From NCBI GenBank assembly GCA_007922225.1, contig ML679966.1, positions 32,595,383 to 32,659,382 on the forward strand: 64,000 nt of DNA, read 5' to 3'. Shown in pieces: positions 12,691 to 22,366 of the stretch. The notes beneath the pieces are model-generated. The model searched no databases and was not told the origin of the DNA. It saw nothing but the letters and a program-made list of their open reading frames with translations. How positions within the stretch are numbered: the first letter of the stretch is position 1; the number at the start of each line of letters is the position of its first letter. The position numbers and the translations under genes were made by a program. Origin of the DNA: Emydura subglobosa (Eukaryota; Chordata; Testudines; Chelidae).

Positions 12691-13519
12691 TCTGTGTATC
12701 CCATTAGAACTAATGGTATGCAGTCAATATTTTAAAAAATATTTTTTTAAATATAAATTAAAAATTAAGAGAAGTTAAACTCAGAACCTTGCAGACTGCA
12801 GGATATTTATTTGATACATTTTAAGTGCTGACATTTGTGACAATCAGAAAAAATTTCATTGTATAAAATCAGCATTGAAGCATGGTTCATTGATCAGGAG
12901 AAACAAAGTCCTCCCTGAAATTGTTGTGCAGGGTACTGTATCACATACTATTTCAGGATATTAAAGATATGGATGGATGGACTCTTTCTAGCCTAGTGAT
13001 GAAGGGTTGTGCCATGTCACTTGAAAGTGAGTTTTAGGCATGCAATATGGTCTTAGTTTTGATCCAGGATCTAAATGTCAGACATAATTACTCATTACAT
13101 ACATGATTGTAACAATTTAACTTATTTTCACTGAATATACCTATTTATCAGATGAAGAGCTTCACTAGGAAATTATTTCTACTTTCTGATCAAATGGCAT
13201 GTGATAAGATACTATATGGAATAGTAACACCTAAGTGGTTGAATGATTCAAAAAAGTGGAAAATGTTTAATTTTCTAGATTAGGTGCCAATATTATGTTT
13301 TCATGGTACTACTGAAATAGGTAGTATAGGTGCTACTGAAATAGGTGCCACCTTTGTACACCATTTTTTGCACAATAATGCTTATTTTTGAGGAAACAGT
13401 ACTGTGCTAAGCAATATTTATGATTGAACCCATCATCTCTGGCTGGGTTTGTTAAATTGTTGTATTAAACAGTCCATATGAATGACTGAGAGGTGAACCA
13501 AGCACTGCAAAGGCAGACT
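12691..13519. other. Intergenic, no feature recognised
   Basis: AT-rich unique sequence. A short imperfect duplication of 'tactgaaataggt' occurs at about 13309-13343. Nothing coding. Confidence 0.5.
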
Positions 13520-14741
13520 GTCATAGAATCATAGAATACTCAGCATGAATTCACCAACGGCAAGTCACGTCTGACCAGCCTGATTGCCTTCTATTATGAG
13601 AGGACTGACTCTGTAGATGTGGGGAAAGCGGTGGACGTGATATACCTTGACTTTAGCAAAGTTTTTGATACGGTCTCTCACAGTATTTTTATCAGCAAGT
13701 TAAAGTATAGGTTGGATGAATGGACTATAAGATGGATAGAAAGCTGGCTAGATCATCGGGCACAACAGGCAGTGATCAATGGCTTGATCTCTAGTTGGCA
13801 GCCGGTAACAAGCGGAGTGCCCCAGGGGTCGGTGCTGGGGCTGATTTTGTTCAACATCTTTATTAATGGGATGGATTGCAACTTCAGCAAGTTTTCAGAT
13901 GACACTAAGCTGGGGGGAGTGGTAGATACCCTGGAGGGTAGGGATAGGATACAGAGTGACCTAGACAAATTGGAGGATTGGGCCAAAAGAAATCTGATGA
14001 GGTTCAACAAGGACAAGTGCAGAGTCCTGCACTTAGGACAGAAGAATCCCATGCACAGCTACAGAGTGGGGACCAGCTGGCTAGGCAGCAGTTCTGCAGA
14101 GAAGGACATGGGGGTTTCAGTGGACAAGAAGCTGGATATGAGTCAACAATGTGCCCTTATTCCCAGGAAGGCTAACGGCATATTGGGCTGCATTAGTAAG
14201 AGCATTGCCAGGAGATCGAGGGAAGTGATTATTCCCCTCTATTCAGCACTGGTAAGGCCTCATTTGGAGTACTGTGTCCAGTTTTGGGCCCCCATTACAT
14301 AAAGGATGTGGACATATTAGAAAAAGTCCAGTGGAGGGCAACAAAAATGATTAGGGGGCTGACGCACATGACTTATGAGGAGAGGCTGAGGGAACTGGGC
14401 TTGTTTAGTGTGCAGAAGAGAAGAATGAGGGAGGATTTGATAACAGCCTTTAACTACCTGAAAGGGGGTTTTAGGGAAGATGGAACTAGGCTGTTCTCAG
14501 TGGTAGTAGATGATAGAACAAGGAGCAATGGTCTCACGTTGCAGTTGGGGAGGTCTAGGTTGGATATTAGGAAAACTTCTTCACTAAGAGGGTGGTGAAG
14601 CACTGGAATCTGTTACCTAGAGAGGTGGTAGAATCTCCATTCTTAGATGTGGCTTGACAAAGCCCTGGCTACGGTGGTTTAGTTGGGGTTGGTCCTGCTT
14701 TGAGCAGGGGATTGGACTAGATGACCTCCTGAAGTCCACTT
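13520..14741 (+). mobile_element. CR1 LINE, 5'-truncated, reverse transcriptase C-terminal part
   Basis: A 227-codon open frame (13619-14302) and a second frame (14284-14598) encode the CR1 reverse transcriptase from the palm to the C-terminus. Visible blocks are [36 protein letters not shown] (catalytic motif F-x-D-D, normally FADD), [11 protein letters not shown] and [14 protein letters not shown] short deletion removes several residues just before the catalytic block. The frame shifts near 14300, so the protein is dead. The 3' UTR follows, with 'ggtggtgaagcactggaatc' and 'gactagatgacctcctga', but the final 8-bp tail repeats are lost. Just 5' of it sits 'catagaatcatagaat', the typical CR1 tail motif, perhaps from another copy. 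Confidence 0.92.
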
Positions 14742-15498
14742 ATGTCACTTTCTAATAAGTATTCTCAGCAGGGTGTGTTGTGCTACTTTTACCTTGGAGT
14801 GCAGTATGTGCTTATTCCTCAGTAGTGCTGTACAGGTCTAGGCAACAGCAGTGGAAATATTTGCAGCCTGTCTACACTAGCTCCCACCAGTACTACCACC
14901 AGAGAAGCTGCAACAGTGGGAGATCTCTTGAAAAAGTCTAGTGCATACAAGGCTATAGTCTTCTCTCTTCTATCTCCCTTTGAGATATCTCCAGCTGAAA
15001 TGGGAATGGGGGGCTAGAGAGGGTAAGGTCTCCAGCAATAACTTTTTGTAGCTCTTTCGGTCTCTTCCCACCCATCTCTGATTTCAGTTCCAGTTGAAGA
15101 AGGGAGAAAAGGCCCAGTTTAGTGGAAGCAGCCTTTTAAGACACAAAACCAAACAGTATTATGCTCTTAAAAAGAACAGTAACAGGCTATGGATTTTGAG
15201 AACCTCTTTTGGCATAGATAATAAAGAGTCATAACAGCTTTTCCCCCAAATAAATTCATCCTTCCATTTTAGGGCTATTTTGAATAATTTTCAGGAAATC
15301 AAAACTTGAAATCCCTCCCAGGAGAGGACATTTTTATACTTTTTGACATTTAGAAAATTATGTCATAAGAGAACATAGTCCCAGCTAATCAACAAGAAAC
15401 TCACAGTGCATGTGTCAAACCAAGGAATGAATATTGTTATAAAATATTCAGCAGTATAGAGAGATTTGTGGAAAGCATTTTCATCATCTATGCACTAT
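14742..15498. other. Intergenic, one MITE-like scrap
   Basis: About 14868-14990 has 'gcctgtctacactagc' and 'agtctagtgcatacaaggc', resembling the ends of the GTCTACACTAG-type MITEs seen elsewhere in the window. The remainder is unique-looking. Confidence 0.4.
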
Positions 15499-15503
15499 AG
15501 CAG

Positions 15504-16196
15504 TGTCACAGGGCGCATCACTCACCACCAGTCTGGCACCTTCTCCTATTCTCTCTGGGAGTTAGCTCAAGAGCTGCAGACCATGGATGGTCTGCACACC
15601 CTCACTATCTCTGTTATCTGTCTGCAGCCCCTCTTGCAGCCTCAGAAACCACAGCATCCTCTTCTTGGCTTACCCCTCCAGTCACATCACTGGATGTGTT
15701 TCCCCCTTCGGGGGGGGGGGGGGGGGGGTGTTAGTATTGCAGCCCAATAATCTAGCCACTTCCCCAATAACAAGTGCTGGGGGGAACAGGACATCTGGCT
15801 GCACCCACTACTCCGGGTCCCAGACCTGGGTCCCTCTGAACCACAGTCATCTATTCCATTCATTTGCCACAGCTACCACTGCATTTCCCAAGGCCACAGC
15901 ACTCTACTCAGTCCCAGAAGCCTCTCCAGAGCTCTTTTTCTAATCCCCAGGTCCCTACCTGTACTGCCCTGTCCTAGGGGCTACAGAGTTGCAACCTACT
16001 ACAGACACAGTCTTCTCTCTTCAAATTCCTAGCAGCTACTGACATTGCTCTGCTCCTGCGGCTTTTTTATATGGACCTGCTGGGCCCAGATTGGCTTCTT
16101 CTGACAGCCCCACTTCTATTGGCTGCTTCCTCGTGAAGCCTCCCTTGGCTGCTTTTAACCCCTTACATGCAAGCGTGGGGCAGACACCCCATCACA
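15504..16196 (+). mobile_element. Solo LTR, 693 bp, with 5-bp target site duplication
   Basis: The block starts TGTCACAGGGCG and ends CACCCCATCACA, giving the TG...CA ends of an LTR. It is flanked on both sides by AGCAG (15499-15503 and 16197-16201), a perfect 5-bp target duplication. A TATA-like motif (tttttatatgg) lies at about 16066. Internal G-run at 15710-15728. The ends and 5-bp duplication fit Ty3/gypsy elements such as the two in the GABRA4 intron. No internal coding region remains, so it is the product of LTR-LTR recombination. Confidence 0.85.
15710..15728 (+). repeat. Poly-G tract inside the solo LTR
   Basis: About 19 consecutive G preceded by 'tcccccttc'. It is a likely assembly or sequencing weak point. 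Confidence 0.9.
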
Positions 16197-16201
16197 AGCA
16201 G

Positions 16202-16841
16202 TAATAATCATGATAAGTGATAATAAATCATTGTAAGCATCCTACTCTGACAGTACACACATTTAATTCCTCAAGGACTTTGCAGCCTATGGGCTAAATC
16301 CCACGTGTACCTACACAGGGGCCAACTCGTGTCTTACACACAGAGGGCCTGAGTCAGTGTCTATTAACATCAATGGGGCTCTTTCCATTGGCTGCAGTGG
16401 GTGCCGGACTAGTCCTATTGAAGCCCATGAAGTTGCTTGCCAGAGTACGATGTGCAGGGGTTGAAGTCAAGTGGATAAGGAGCTAATAACATGCACCGAA
16501 CGCAAACAGTGATGTGCATGATGTGAGCAAGCGTTCCCTGCCACAGAACACAAGAGTGTAGGAGCATATACATCTAGTCAATGCAGCCAGGCAAACTATG
16601 CATAAAGAGAGAAAGGGACATAGTGGGTCCCAAAGTTATTAAGCATGTATGGCTGCAGGCATCACACACATCTTGGAGCATATTCAGATGGCCTGGCATC
16701 TCTCATCCAAGCCTGCAAAAAGAAGGCTTCTGTGTTACTAACTACACCTGGAAGCATAACTGAGTGTGGACTGATGCCTGTACTGCATAGGCATTTGGTC
16801 ATATTGACAGGATTTGCCTGTAAATATCTCTGTTTTTGTGT
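16202..16841. other. Intergenic, MITE-like scrap only
   Basis: At about 16345-16430 there is 'gagggcctgagtcag...atcaatggggctctttcc', resembling the palindromic gggcctga MITE family. Nothing coding. Confidence 0.35.
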
Positions 16842-17527
16842 TGTGACAAAGCTCTTCCTCTACCTCGGTGGGTCCAGCATCTCCTTCTAGCCATAGGTCA
16901 AGGAATTGCTTCACCCCTTAATGTTCTTCCACCCTTTAGTGGTGGGTGAAGGTAATAAAGTTGCTGTAATATGGCCACTCCCTGCTGGCTACCAGTCCTG
17001 TCTCTGGTTCTTGTAGGCCCTTGCCTCTTTGCTGGGGCTCTTGCCCCTCCATTGAATGGCTGGTGGAAATGGGGGGGGGCCTAGTCCCACCCTCAACTCC
17101 AGGCCCCAACCCAAAGACTCTACAAGTAGCAACTTCACGCTGTGGCTTCAGGAAACCTGCTAGCTTCCCTAGGTTACTTCCTCATGCCTCTTGACTTAAT
17201 GTCTGTACCCTGTTCAGACAGGATCCCTACCTGGCCCTCCTTGCTTGACCTGCGACAGTCCCACTGGGCATAGTAGTGCCAAACCAATGTCCAGTTCAAT
17301 CTTTCTCCTACTGGCAGGGTCTCTTCCCTCAGGCCTCCAGGCCTGGGAAAGGTCCTTTGCCCTCTTCAGGCAGGGTTTTTCCCTCCCCTCAGTTTTTGTA
17401 CCTGCCAGGTGCTCTCCTACCAGTATTCAGCTCCTTCTCCTAAACCCTCCTAGTGTCTTGCCTGCTCACACACTGGAGCTCACCTTACTCCCACAACTCC
17501 AGCCTCTGTGTGAGGCGCCTCCTTATA
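16842..17527 (+). repeat. LTR-like or 5'-UTR-like GC-rich block upstream of the Tx1-like LINE
   Basis: It begins TGTGACAAAGCTC and runs as C/T-rich DNA to the start of the Tx1-like reading frame at 17528. The start motif is that of an LTR, and the block has no recognisable protein. Whether this is a separate LTR or the LINE's 5' UTR cannot be decided here. Confidence 0.4.
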
Positions 17528-19275
17528 ATGCCTGTCACCTTCGCCACCTTGAACATGCGGGGCTGTAGGATGGGTCCCCACAGGTGCCAGGTGCTCTCTT
17601 TCCTTCAGGCGGGAGGGTACTCGGTGGCATTCCTGCAGGAGACCCATACGAGGCCAGTTGGTGGCTGGAGTCGGGGGGACCGGGTATTCTTTAGCCACCT
17701 TTCCGCCCGTGCAGCTGGAGTGGACACCCTGTTCTCCCCCAACCTACAGCACAACGTGCTGGGGGGTTGCCAATGTCATGCCGGGTTGCCTGCTGCACCT
17801 CCGGGTTCACAAGGAGGGACCAGCATTGATTTTGGTCAATGTCTACACCCCAAACTCAGGCCTGGAGCTGGTGTGTTTTTTCCAGCATGCGTCTGCCTTC
17901 CTCGGCACCTTGGATCCTCACAAGTGCCTGGTCCTGGGCGGGGAATTTAACATCACCCTCAAGGAATGGGATGGCACAGGAACCAAGCAGTGTCAGGCTG
18001 CCGCAGACATCCTCCAGGAGATCATTGACCAACACTCCCTGGTGGACATCTGGCGTGACCACCACCTGGACATTTTTGTCCGGATGGGGGACGATCGGTC
18101 TTGCCACTCCTGGTTGGACCACATCTATTTATCACATCACCATCTTTGGCAGGCCCACTCCTCCAGTGTCTGGCCTGCCCCATTCTCAGTCCACCATATG
18201 GTGACCATGACTGCCTCTCTCATGGCAGAGAGGCCAGGGCCAGCCTACTGGCATTTTAACAACAGCTTGCTGGAAGACGTGGGCTTCGTGGCAGCCTTAC
18301 ATCCTACTGCTAGGGTTTTCCTCAAATGGGTCCTGCGAGAGGGCACTCCCTGCCCGCCCCTCAGTCGTAGCCCTCTGGAGCTTTTCATTGGGCCCCTGCC
18401 CCATGCACCCCATCCCCCAGCCGTCCCCTTCCCCATGCACTGAGCTGTTAGACTTGCAGCCATTCCGCTTCCGACTGGTGCCAAGGGACCATCTGTACAC
18501 GCTCATGCTCCATACCCTCCATTTCCTTGCCCTCATGTCCTGCTCAGACACCAAGTAGCAGGACCTGATACCACCCATGGAGGGCAAGGGACACCGATGG
18601 GACAGCCTCTACTCCACCCTGATCCCCCAAGGCCCACCAGAGGCATCAGCTGGCAGCTCCTCCACGGAGCCATGAGCACAGGCATATACTTGGCATGGTT
18701 CACCTCTTTCCCTGACACCTGCCCATTTTGCAGCGTGAGGGAAGCCCGGGACACATGTTTACCTCAAATGAGCCAGGCTGCAGCCCCTGTTCTGGCTCCT
18801 CCAGAACTTCTTTCTGAGGTTCTGGCTCCACTTTTCCCCACACCTCTTCCTTTACACGCAGCCCATCCGTGGCCCCACAAAGTCACAGGACCTCCTCGTA
18901 GCATTGACCCAAGTGGCCCTCTCTAAACATCAGGGAGAGGAGGTTGGCTGAGGGGTTCCCTGCAACTGTGGGACCTATTTCCATTCCTCTATCCATTCAC
19001 ACATCTGGGCAGAGTTCCTCTGGGCAGTGGCTGTTGGCTCCTTAGACACCATCAGGGAGCAGTGGGTGCTATCCAGGGTTCTCTGCTCATTGTCCCCTTC
19101 CAGTTCCCTTCGTTTGACCCTTTGACCCCCCATAACCATTCCTGTTTTTTTCTTTCATTGTCCCCCCCATAATTTGTTCAGTCCTGGGCCCAGTGGCGCC
19201 TCCTCTTAGGCTGCGGGAGAGGCCTTTAACCACGAGCCTGCCCACTTCCCAGAACCAAATAGTAGCACGCTCTGG
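17528..19275 (+). mobile_element. Tx1-like LINE (L1 superclade), decayed ORF2 with APE endonuclease
   Basis: Frames at 17453-17950, 17658-18443 and 18597-18926 give pieces of one ORF2. The first piece starts near the ATG at 17528 and has TLNMRGC and VAFLQETHTRP, the N-terminal motifs of an APE-type endonuclease. A frameshift near 17700-17760 moves the frame to one containing LVNVYTPNSG, CLVLGGEFNITL (normally G-D-F-N), then a degraded HSWLDHIYLS (normally S-x-L-D-x-I/R) and SVHHMVTM (normally S-D-H-H). The endonuclease is therefore inactive. The whole reverse transcriptase is missing: at about 18320 the sequence jumps to C-terminal material (18600-18760, with SWQLLHGAMSTG and DTCPFCSVRE). The remnant ends near 19275. 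Assigned to the Tx1 clade from memory of turtle ORFs. Confidence 0.75.
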
Positions 19276-19752
19276 TGACCATCTGCTCTGACCCAGTCAC
19301 AGTGTACATATCTTTCTAGGAATCATTTCATTCACCACTGAAATCCAGCCACCTCAGCGCCAACTCAGTTGAAATCTATGGTGTCTTTTGGTTTCATAAT
19401 GGTTGAACCTGGTCCTAGCAGAACAGAGCATCCCAACACAATAGATTAGTAGAGGTAATGAAGCAGAACATCATACACAACTGAAGTTGAGGTACTTAGA
19501 ACAGGAAGTGAGAAACTGAGGTAGCATTTTAGCTTTTAACTGAGATATGTATTGAGCAGCAGCTTGGCAATAATATTATGATGCCAGTAGAACTGCATGC
19601 TAGTTTAATGTATTATACAATCAATCAGCATTCATCACATTGCTGATGAATGCCCGTAGTTGTTGACAAGCAGCATCAGATTGATGAATCACTGAGCTTG
19701 AAGTTTTAACACTAACTGCAAGGGGATCCATATCAAAGATTATAGCAGCACT
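19276..19752. other. Intergenic, no feature recognised
   Basis: Unique-looking sequence between the Tx1-like remnant and the second CR1 copy. No coding or repeat structure seen. Confidence 0.5.
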
Positions 19753-20640
19753 TCCTTCGTAACAAGCAGTGTCCCAGGCATTGGTCCTGGGGCTCTCAGC
19801 AAGTTTGCAAATGACACTAAGCTGGGGTGTGTGGTAGATATGCTGGAGGATAGGGACAGGATACAGAGTGACCTAGACAAATTGGAGGATTGGGCCAAAA
19901 GAAATCTGATGAGGTTCAACAAGGACAAGTGAAGAATCCCATGCACTGCTACAGACTGGGGACTGACTGGCTAGGCAGCAGTTCTGCAGAAAAGGATCTG
20001 GGGGTTACAGTGGACAAGAAGCTGGATATGAGTCAACAGTGTGCCCTTATTGAGAAAAAGGCTAATGGCATATTGGGCTGCATTCGGAGGAGCATTGTCA
20101 GCAGATCGAGGGAAGTGATTATTTCCCTCTATTTGGCACTGGTGAGGCCACATTTGGAAAATTGTGTCCAGTTTTGGGCCCCCCACTATAGAAAAGATGT
20201 AGAAAAATTGGAGGAATTCCAGCAGAGGGCAACAAAAATGATTAGGGGGCTGGAGCATGTAACTTATGAGGAGAGGCTGAGGGAACTAGGCTTGTTAAAT
20301 CTACAGAAGAGAAGAATGAGGGAGGATTTGATAGAAGGAGTGTTCCAAGGGGGATGGAAGTAGGCTGTTCGCAGTGGCAGCAGATGACAAAATAAGGAGC
20401 AATGGTCTCAAGTTGCAGTGGGGGAGTCTAAGTTGGATATTACGGGGAAAAAATGTTTTTCTCTAGGCGGGTGGTGAAGCACTGGAATGGGTTACCTAGG
20501 GAGGTGTTAGAATCTCCATCCTTAGAGGTAAGGTGTGGCTTGACAAAGCCCTGGCTGGGATGATTTAGGGGGGTTAGTCCTGCTTTGACCAGGGGGTTGG
20601 ACTAGACCTCCTGGGATCCCTTCCAATCCTAATATTCTAT
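19753..20640 (+). mobile_element. CR1 LINE, second copy, reverse transcriptase C-terminus and 3' UTR
   Basis: This copy is closely similar to the one at 13.5-14.7 kb and in the same orientation. It keeps 'gtaacaagcagtgtccc', then loses the stretch up to 'tcagcaagtttgcaaatgac', and loses a further roughly 20 bases after 'ggacaagtg' at 19931. The readable frame 19890-20363 includes [17 protein letters not shown] and [18 protein letters not shown]. Unlike the first copy it reaches the CR1 3' end ('cctaatattctatg'), which marks the insertion end at about 20640. Confidence 0.92.
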
Positions 20641-20687
20641 GCTCCAGATCACAGAGGACCAGCATTTAAGAACTCTCACAAGAGTAT

Positions 20688-20693
20688 TTTATT
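20688..20693 (-). terminator. Candidate distal polyadenylation signal AATAAA
   Basis: On the minus strand the sequence reads ATGTCAAATAAAATACTC, a canonical hexamer. A cleavage site would be expected about 15-25 bases further, at about 20665-20675, just before the CR1 tail that ends at 20640. Placement at the edge of unique sequence makes it the best distal candidate, but AATAAA is common in AT-rich DNA. Confidence 0.3.
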
Positions 20694-21296
20694 TGACATC
20701 AGCAATATACATTGGTATATAATAGGAACAAGTTTGTACAATCTTTCTTGTAAGATGGATTTATTTTCCAAATACACAGATGTTCATAATACAGGTAGGT
20801 AACAATTAAGCTGCACAATAGCAAAACAAGTTCACAGTTATTGAACCACCTTAGATTGTGTTATTATAATCAGGTGACCAGCACGGAACATATGCATTCA
20901 AATTAGCCTAATAACTAAATTAACCTTTGACTCTTCCAGTCCTTCAGACATATTGTTTCATTCCAACAAAACCGTGCATGAAGAATATTATAAAAGAACC
21001 CGACAGCTTTCTCCTGCAGAAAACTAGGCATAACTTAACATATAAAACCATCCGCTATAATGCGACTTCATGGTGACTATCTAGGTTGATTCTCGCCCCA
21101 CCCACTCCGCCTATATTGCAGTACTAATACGGAGTATGTGGCATGGTATAAAGGCTTTATCAACAGGAGTTTGGGCTGGTTTCATGAATCACTAGTTTTA
21201 AATTCATGAGTGAGAAGTTATTCACCCACATGAGTGCTAATAACACATTTCTACCACGCCACATTGTGCTCTCTTTTTGTATGCCACATTTTATTT

Positions 21297-21302
<6 letters not shown>

Positions 21303-21327
<25 letters not shown>
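21303..21327 (+). repeat. Poly-A tract
   Basis: About 25 consecutive A, flanked by AT-rich unique DNA. On the minus strand it is a poly-T tract within the candidate GABRA4 3' UTR. Confidence 0.9.
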
Positions 21328-22097
21328 GTATTTTAGGAGTTTTAAAAAATTGTGTTGGAACTACTTCTTGTATCCCTCTATCTGTAAAGTCAAATGCCTT
21401 ACTTACCATAAACAGGGCTTTACAGGCAACAAACAATTAAAAACACCACCAAATATTATCAAAAATAGCATTTCTATGCTTAAAAATGTCACCAACCTAA
21501 AAGCACATGCTTTATGTCAAATTGGAAGGCTGGGCATCTTCCTTTTCTGTTTGTTTCTAGCTCTGTACAGCCACAATGTAGCAAACTGTAAATCAGCCAC
21601 TGGTTTGGAAATGAATATTGCCTAGCCTGCTTCTCTGACCAGTGTAATCTGAGAGTGGGAGAGGTAGGAAGTTCCAAATTTTGAAGAAAGAAAGTAACAT
21701 TTTTGTGGCTGTTGATTGATTTTTTAAAAAAACTGGCAGCTGCCAGAAGCTGCTCTGAGATTGGAATGTTAGAATCAACCCGCAGAAGAAGGATTAGTGG
21801 GTAGAGTGCAGGTGAGCTGTCAAGGATTCATGATAAATGTAACCTGTCACATGTCTGTGCAACTTCTCACATGGCTCCATCATTTATCGGATGCCTATCA
21901 CCACCACATACATAATGAGAGTATGTCTGAGTGTATAACAGCCAGTGTTATTGGTACATTTCAGCTGCTTTGCACTTCTCTATGGAGGCAACGAAACTGT
22001 ACACCAGGTTCAACCAGCAAGTTAATGTGTTTGCTGCTGTATGTCATCAGAGCTGTATGTCATCAGACAGCAATACCAGTGAATCTGGCCCATATCT

Positions 22098-22125
22098 CAC
22101 ACACACACACACACACACACACACC
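22098..22125 (+). repeat. (CA)n microsatellite
   Basis: About 14 CA units in 'ctcacacac...cacacccc'. It would be (TG)n in a minus-strand GABRA4 transcript. Confidence 0.95.
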
Positions 22126-22298
22126 CCTCTTTAATGGGCACATTTGTTTCTACTTTCATTATTAAATACGCACAAGAATCTTGTGATTGACATTTCCATA
22201 GTGAAAATATTGGAGGTGCCAAAGAGCCAAATAAAATGTGTCTGTTTCTATCAGGCATTCCATATAGTTCATCATCAGTGGGGTAAATTGACAACTTG

Positions 22299-22366
22299 GG
22301 AGAACTAGCATGACCTAGTGGATTGAGCTCAAGCCTGGAAGCCAGGAATGCAGGATTAGAGATGGT
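22299..22366 (+). repeat. tRNA-like SINE fragment
   Basis: 'catgacctagtggattgagc' followed by 'ctggaagccaggaatgcagg' has the shape of a tRNA D-arm/A box (TRGYNNANNGG-like) and anticodon arm as seen in tRNA-derived SINEs. The B box (ggattagag) is decayed. It is too degenerate to be a tRNA gene. Confidence 0.4.

Noticed and set aside
22098..22125. Possible Z-DNA or regulatory role of the CA repeat.
   Set aside because: A 28-bp CA tract is ordinary for a vertebrate genome and nothing around it suggests a function.
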